Assembly: GCA_938092195.1 (NCBI GenBank)
Contig: CALKHD010000007.1
Location: forward strand, 1 to 10,537
Reading direction: 5' to 3'
Length of the DNA: 10,537 nt
Source: an uncultured Flavobacteriales bacterium
GTDB lineage: Bacteria > Bacteroidota > Bacteroidia > Flavobacteriales_D > Sanyastnellaceae
Below are positions 7,109-10,537 of the stretch, piece after piece (positions within the stretch are counted from its first letter, which is position 1; every line of letters starts with the position of its first letter). Both the position numbers and the translations under genes were made by a program. The notes beneath the pieces are model-generated. The model was not told where the DNA came from. It saw only the letters and a list, made by a program, of their open reading frames with translations, and ran no database searches.

Positions 7109-7144
7109 CTTCGGGCCTTAAACTACCGCTAACTTTTACGCGGC
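7109..7144. promoter_or_regulatory. Very short divergent promoter region between secreted protein and MeaB gene
   Basis: Only 36 bases separate two opposed start codons. On the + strand, taactttt (7130-7137) matches seven of eight positions of the Bacteroidota -7 element TAnnTTTG and ends 7 bases before the MeaB ATG, which would imply an almost leaderless mRNA. On the - strand, tagtttaa gives a poorer match. No convincing -33 TTTG was found, so the calls are weak; the -33 elements could lie inside the opposing gene. Confidence 0.3.
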
Positions 7145-8194
7145 ATGGCCAAAGATCCTGAAAACGAAGCCCGAAGACGCGCGGTCGAAAGAATTCGACA
7201 AGCCAAAGCGCATCCCCCTGCAGAGATGCAGGATTGGGCCCATCGAATCCAATCCGGAGACCGCGTGGCATTGGCAAAGGCGATCAGCTTGATCGAAAGT
7301 CACCGCCCAGAAGACCGCATTCGGTCAGAGGCTTTGATGACCGCCCTGCCCCCCAACAATGGGCAGGCATTGCGTTACGGCTTTACAGGCGTTCCAGGTG
7401 TGGGCAAGAGCACTTGGATCGAAGCCGCTGGCATGGCCCTCATTGGACAAGGCCACAGCGTGGCCGTCTTGGCCGTGGACCCCTCCAGCAGCCGCACAGG
7501 CGGCAGCATGTTGGGCGACAAAACCCGAATGGACGGGCTTGCACAGCACCCATCCGCTTTTGTTCGTCCCTCTCCCACTGGGGAAACGTTGGGCGGAGTG
7601 GCCCGCGCGACATCAGAAAGCGCAAGGCTCTGCGAAGCTGCGGGCTTTGACCGCATTTTGATTGAGACCGTGGGTGTGGGCCAAAGTGAAATTGAAGTGC
7701 GGCGAATGACCGACGTGTTTGTGCTGCTCATGTTGCCGGGCGGTGGCGATGGGGTTCAAGGCATCAAGCGGGGCATTTTGGAGTGGGCCGATGTGGTGCT
7801 GATGAACAAGGCGGATGGACCCAAAGAGCGCGTGGAAATGGCCAAAGCCAGCCTGGCGGCATACCGAGGCGCACTCGACCTTTTGCCCCCGCCGCTCGAC
7901 GGGGAACCTCCTCTTTTTGGCACAGGTTCCGCATTGGACAGCACCCGTGTCTGTGAATGGGTCGACCGAATCGAAGCCCGATTGGACGCCGCGCGGACCA
8001 AGGGACACTTGGAAAGGAGAAGAGCGAGACAACACGCGGACATGTTGGAAGCCATGCTCAACAGCGAAGTGCTCCATCGCATGCGATCCAAACCCGGATT
8101 CCAAGCTGCATGGAAACAACTGCAAAGCGAAGTCCAACACGCACAAATTCAGCCATTTGACGCTGTGAAACGTCTGCTCGACGGCCTAGATTGA
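7145..8194 (+). CDS. meaB: MeaB/ArgK-family G-protein chaperone of methylmalonyl-CoA mutase
   Basis: 349 residues, a normal MeaB length. It is a cytoplasmic P-loop GTPase that protects and reactivates adenosylcobalamin-dependent acyl-CoA mutases, gating cofactor loading by GTP hydrolysis. Motifs are all present: the Walker A loop GVPGVGKST at 82-90, DPSSSRTGGSMLGDKTRM from Asp112, the switch region ETVGVGQSE from Glu174, and the guanine-specificity motif NKAD at 221-224. The N-terminal helical arm and C-terminal dimerisation helices (about 270-349) are both present. The older ArgK name and kinase function for this family are not supported by later work. No mutase gene is in the window, although meaB is often beside mutA/mutB, so its partner must be encoded elsewhere. 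The start at 7145 gives the expected N-terminus. The pseudo-kinase gene follows after 36 bases and could be co-transcribed. Confidence 0.94.
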   Translation: MAKDPENEARRRAVERIRQAKAHPPAEMQDWAHRIQSGDRVALAKAISLIESHRPEDRIRSEALMTALPPNNGQALRYGFTGVPGVGKSTWIEAAGMALIGQGHSVAVLAVDPSSSRTGGSMLGDKTRMDGLAQHPSAFVRPSPTGETLGGVARATSESARLCEAAGFDRILIETVGVGQSEIEVRRMTDVFVLLMLPGGGDGVQGIKRGILEWADVVLMNKADGPKERVEMAKASLAAYRGALDLLPPPLDGEPPLFGTGSALDSTRVCEWVDRIEARLDAARTKGHLERRRARQHADMLEAMLNSEVLHRMRSKPGFQAAWKQLQSEVQHAQIQPFDAVKRLLDGLD

Positions 8195-8230
8195 AGGGTC
8201 CTCGTCCTTTGGGAACGGTGGACGCGCATC

Positions 8231-9196
8231 ATGAACGCCCCCCTGACCATAGGCTTGACACCATGGCTGATTCTCATCGGCTTCTGCATCGCCGTTCGAG
8301 ATGATGTCCACCTGGGATGGGATCTCAAGACCCGCCAGGGCAGCGCAGATCACCCACGCCTTTCGCGCTTTCTTTTTGTTCTCTCGGCCATCGCATGTCT
8401 TGCGGCAGCCGGCGTCTTTCAGACTTTTGCCCCCTCTCTCTCGGATTATGCTTGGGCATGCATGAGCACGGCGTTGGCCATGCCTGTCTTCGGCTGGGTT
8501 TGGGAGAACAACCAAGGCTTTCACCGGGCCAAGCAAGAGCGGGTCAACCAAGAGACGTCCTGGATCATTTGGAAGCGGGGCAACGTGCAGAATGAAATCA
8601 TGCGCGCCCGGGAACACGAAGCCATGGACCGGCGGCTGAGGCGCTGCCGTTCTGCCCTTTTGTTGTCGCGTGGCGATGCACAAGACTTTGACTTTTTGTT
8701 TGGCGAACTCGAGGACCGACTCCTCGAATACCGAGATGACGCCGACCAATGTGCCCTTTTGGTGGGGGGCATTGCCGCCCACTTGCGCCATGTATTCATG
8801 GAGCGAGATCAAGATGACATCCCGGTTGCAGAGGCCTGCCGTCACGTCAACCGCTGGGCCCAATGGCTGCGCACGATGGGGGTCGAAGGCCTTGAGGTTC
8901 ATGGGATTCCTGCGCAGAACAGCCCGACGCGGCTGAGAAAGGTGCCATCGATGTTGTTTCTCGGCGCGGCCGAACGAATGGGCATTGCTGCCTTGGAACA
9001 CAGAAATGAAGCGCAGCTAGAATGGAATTGGACGTTCACCGAATCTTCTGCAAAGCTCTCGGCATCGGGCAGCCCACACGCCACTTGGTCCAATCAGATG
9101 GTCAAAGATTGGGACGCTGCATTCATGCTGCGGCACGGAGGCATTGCACATGCCGGCGGCCATTGGCACTGTGAATTGCCCTTGCTTCCTTCTTGA
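8231..9196 (+). CDS. Membrane protein resembling a degenerate LytS/YehU-type histidine kinase
   Basis: 321 residues. Three likely membrane segments occupy about 5-22, 45-67 and 73-92. A charged helical stretch (about 98-148) then leads to a region with the rhythm of the LytS/YehU (His_kinase) core. The hallmark NPHFLFNSL aligns with DFDFLFGEL at 152-160, putting Asp154 where the phospho-acceptor His should be. Downstream, LLVGGIAAHLRHVF and DIPVAEACRHVNRWAQWL fit the family's LSxLLRY and VPLxEE helix positions. VPSMLFLGAAERMGIAAL fits the PPLLLQPLVENAIKHG N-box, with Arg249 where the Mg-binding Asn belongs. No ATP-lid glycine boxes are clear. I infer a catalytically dead relative that may act as a membrane scaffold or sensor. 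No response regulator lies nearby. The family placement is pattern-based and could be wrong; the membrane plus soluble architecture is clear. It follows the MeaB gene by 36 bases on the same strand. Confidence 0.7.
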   Translation: MNAPLTIGLTPWLILIGFCIAVRDDVHLGWDLKTRQGSADHPRLSRFLFVLSAIACLAAAGVFQTFAPSLSDYAWACMSTALAMPVFGWVWENNQGFHRAKQERVNQETSWIIWKRGNVQNEIMRAREHEAMDRRLRRCRSALLLSRGDAQDFDFLFGELEDRLLEYRDDADQCALLVGGIAAHLRHVFMERDQDDIPVAEACRHVNRWAQWLRTMGVEGLEVHGIPAQNSPTRLRKVPSMLFLGAAERMGIAALEHRNEAQLEWNWTFTESSAKLSASGSPHATWSNQMVKDWDAAFMLRHGGIAHAGGHWHCELPLLPS

Positions 9197-9205
9197 AGAG
9201 TCAAT

Positions 9206-9282
9206 GCCGCTCCAAAGCCGATGCCCAAGCCGGCTTCAAAGACCGAACCTATGCGGGCTTCTAAAGACCGCTCCATCGACCG
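9206..9282 (+). repeat. Degenerate short direct repeats in the convergent gap
   Basis: Related units recur with rough 24-base spacing: gccgctccaaagccg (9206-9220), gccggcttcaaagaccg (9229-9245), gcgggcttctaaagaccg (9253-9270), and a weaker gaccgctccatcgaccg (about 9266-9282). The two middle copies differ by one substitution and one inserted base. They lie between the stops of the pseudo-kinase gene and hisS. Function unknown. Confidence 0.45.
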
Positions 9283-9301
9283 CACTAACTTGCAGTCGGT
9301 C
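9278..9301. terminator. Possible stem-loop between convergent genes
   Basis: gaccg (9278-9282) pairs with cggtc (9297-9301), and act (9284-9286) pairs with agt (9294-9296) across one bulged C, leaving the loop aacttgc. It lies between the convergent 3' ends, where a two-way terminator would be expected. There is no run of T on either side, so an intrinsic terminator is not proven. Confidence 0.3.
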
Positions 9302-9322
9302 CAAACTCAACACCAGTGACGT

Positions 9323-10537
9323 TTAACCTCGAAGTTGAGCCACCAATGCGTCCACCGTGTCGGTGACTTGGTCTCCATTCTTCATGTTGCGAAGTGTGGC
9401 CACGCCTTGGGCAGCTTCATCGCTTCCAATGATGATCACGTACGGAACGCCTCGATCATCGGCATACTTGAACTGCTTCTTCAGTTTCGCAGCATCGGGG
9501 TAGAGCTCGGTGCGCAGGCCACTTTCGCGACACAGTCTGGCCGCCTTCAATGTCCCCTCTAAGGTCTCTTCGCCCATGTGCAAAACCAGCACGTCTAAAT
9601 CTGTGGCCAAATCAGACGGGAAGGCTTCAAAATGTTCCAGCACATCGTAAATCCGATCTGCACCGAAGCTGATCCCCACCCCGCTGACGCCGGGCATTCC
9701 AAAGATGCCCGTGAGGTCATCGTAGCGTCCGCCACCGCAAATGCTGCCCACAGGAGAATCCACCACTTGCACCTCAAAAATGGCCCCTGTGTAGTAGTTC
9801 AGGCCCCGTGCCAATCCTGGAGCAAACACCAATTCCGGCTCTCCAATTCCTTGGCTTGCGGCCAATTTCCACAAGGACATCAAAGCCTCGGTTCCTTCCA
9901 CCACCAAAGCGTGATTGAACTCCTGGGCCAAGGCCTTCATGCCTTCCACGCCACCCGGACGGGCTCCAAACAGCTTGGCTGTCCCCTCTTGCACAGATTC
10001 ATCGAAACCGCGCTGGTCCAATTCCTTGCACACGCCATCTATGCCCACCTTGTCGTGCTTGTCCACAGCGACCGTCCAATCGGTCAATCGGTCACCCACA
10101 CCCAACTCGGCCGCAATGCCTGCCAAAATCCGGCGGTCATTTACCAAAATCCTGTGGTTGGGCACGTGCAAACTGCGAAGCGCTTCATCGAACAACGAAA
10201 TCAACTCCAACTCACACAAGACCCCCGTGGAGCCGATAATGTCTGCATCGCATTGCACAAATTCTTGGTAGCGCCCCTTGCCAGGCCGGTCACCGCGCCA
10301 AACCGTTTGCATTTGGTAGCGCTTGAACGGCATGGGAATCTCATTCCTGTGCATGGTCACAAAACGCGCGAAGGGAACCGTTAGGTCATAGCGCAGCGCC
10401 TTCTTGGACACTTGAAAAGACAGCGCCTTGCTGTCGCGCGATGACAGCGTCTCTTCTTGGGCTTTGGACAGAAAATCTCCGTTGTTGAGGATTTTGAAAA
10501 TGAGCTGGTCGCCCTCCTCCCCGTATTTGCCGGTCAA
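9323..10537 (-). CDS. hisS: Histidyl-tRNA synthetase, N-terminus cut by window edge
   Basis: 404 codons are visible on the - strand, and the frame runs off the window at 10537. The codon there (TTG) is internal, since class II HisRS proteins of this group are about 450-460 residues, so roughly 50 residues including motif 1 are missing. The enzyme charges tRNA-His with histidine in the cytoplasm. Visible signatures, numbered from the first visible codon: KYGEEGD near 4-10, RYDLTVPFARF at 49-59, motif 2 with FKRYQMQTVWRGDRPGKG at 71-88, the histidine-specific ARGLNYYTG at 243-251, GGGRYDDLTG, and motif 3 GVGISFGADR at 286-295. The C-terminal anticodon-binding domain spans about 312-404. The Asn in RGLNYY, in place of the Asp of E. 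coli, is usual in Bacteroidota. The gene looks intact and ordinary. It converges on the pseudo-kinase gene with a 126-base gap. Confidence 0.96.
   Translation of the reverse strand: MTGKYGEEGDQLIFKILNNGDFLSKAQEETLSSRDSKALSFQVSKKALRYDLTVPFARFVTMHRNEIPMPFKRYQMQTVWRGDRPGKGRYQEFVQCDADIIGSTGVLCELELISLFDEALRSLHVPNHRILVNDRRILAGIAAELGVGDRLTDWTVAVDKHDKVGIDGVCKELDQRGFDESVQEGTAKLFGARPGGVEGMKALAQEFNHALVVEGTEALMSLWKLAASQGIGEPELVFAPGLARGLNYYTGAIFEVQVVDSPVGSICGGGRYDDLTGIFGMPGVSGVGISFGADRIYDVLEHFEAFPSDLATDLDVLVLHMGEETLEGTLKAARLCRESGLRTELYPDAAKLKKQFKYADDRGVPYVIIIGSDEAAQGVATLRNMKNGDQVTDTVDALVAQLRG

Noticed and set aside
7613..8146. 177-codon open frame antisense to meaB
   Set aside because: It is opposite conserved GTPase motifs; its own translation has no features.
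8186..9001. 271-codon open frame on the - strand, antisense to the pseudo-kinase gene
   Set aside because: The + strand frame has membrane segments and kinase-like blocks, while the antisense product has no recognisable features and a composition typical of a shadow frame.
9227..9236. Perfect 10-base palindrome aagccggctt
   Set aside because: It is too short to be a terminator or a clear operator by itself, and it falls inside one of the degenerate repeat units.
9632..10384. 250-codon open frame on the + strand opposite hisS
   Set aside because: hisS motifs on the - strand are unambiguous; this frame is a shadow rich in His and Gln.

Overview
The window looks like a piece of a Bacteroidota chromosome, probably Flavobacteriales-like but with a GC content (roughly 55-60%, judged by eye) that is high for that group. 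The lineage call rests on four things: the histidyl-tRNA synthetase signatures (RGLNYYTGAIFEV, KYGEEGDQLIFKI), the carboxypeptidase-regulatory-like secreted protein, the SGNH-SGNH-MBOAT arrangement, and the general lack of Shine-Dalgarno sites. No mobile element, CRISPR array, tRNA or rRNA was seen. Both window edges probably cut a gene.

Region 1 (1-5639, + strand) is a tightly packed operon of four genes: a LysM protein (probably cut at its 5' end), two different SGNH/GDSL-type hydrolases, and an MBOAT membrane O-acyltransferase. Two of the three junctions are 4-base ATGA overlaps and the third is an overlap or near-abutment. The natural reading is an envelope O-acetylation module: the MBOAT protein moves acyl groups across the inner membrane, and the exported SGNH enzymes transfer acetyl to, or remove it from, a glycan. 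The LysM protein makes peptidoglycan a plausible substrate, but an exopolysaccharide is not excluded.

Region 2 (5630-7108) holds small or lineage-specific envelope genes: a 49-residue lipoprotein on the - strand whose 3' end overlaps the MBOAT gene by 10 bases, a 113-residue three-helix membrane protein on the + strand, and a secreted carboxypeptidase-regulatory-like protein on the - strand.

Region 3 (7145-9196, + strand) has a well-conserved MeaB-type GTPase, the chaperone of B12-dependent acyl-CoA mutases. It is followed after 36 bases by a membrane protein that looks like a degenerate LytS/YehU-type histidine kinase: the phospho-acceptor His position is Asp and the N-box Asn position is Arg.

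Region 4 (9197-10537) contains a 126-base convergent gap with degenerate short repeats and a possible stem-loop, then the 3' nine-tenths of hisS on the - strand, running off the window.

The best candidates for something under-described are the four-gene O-acetylation operon with its possibly catalysis-dead MltD-like LysM protein, and the pseudo-histidine-kinase next to meaB.
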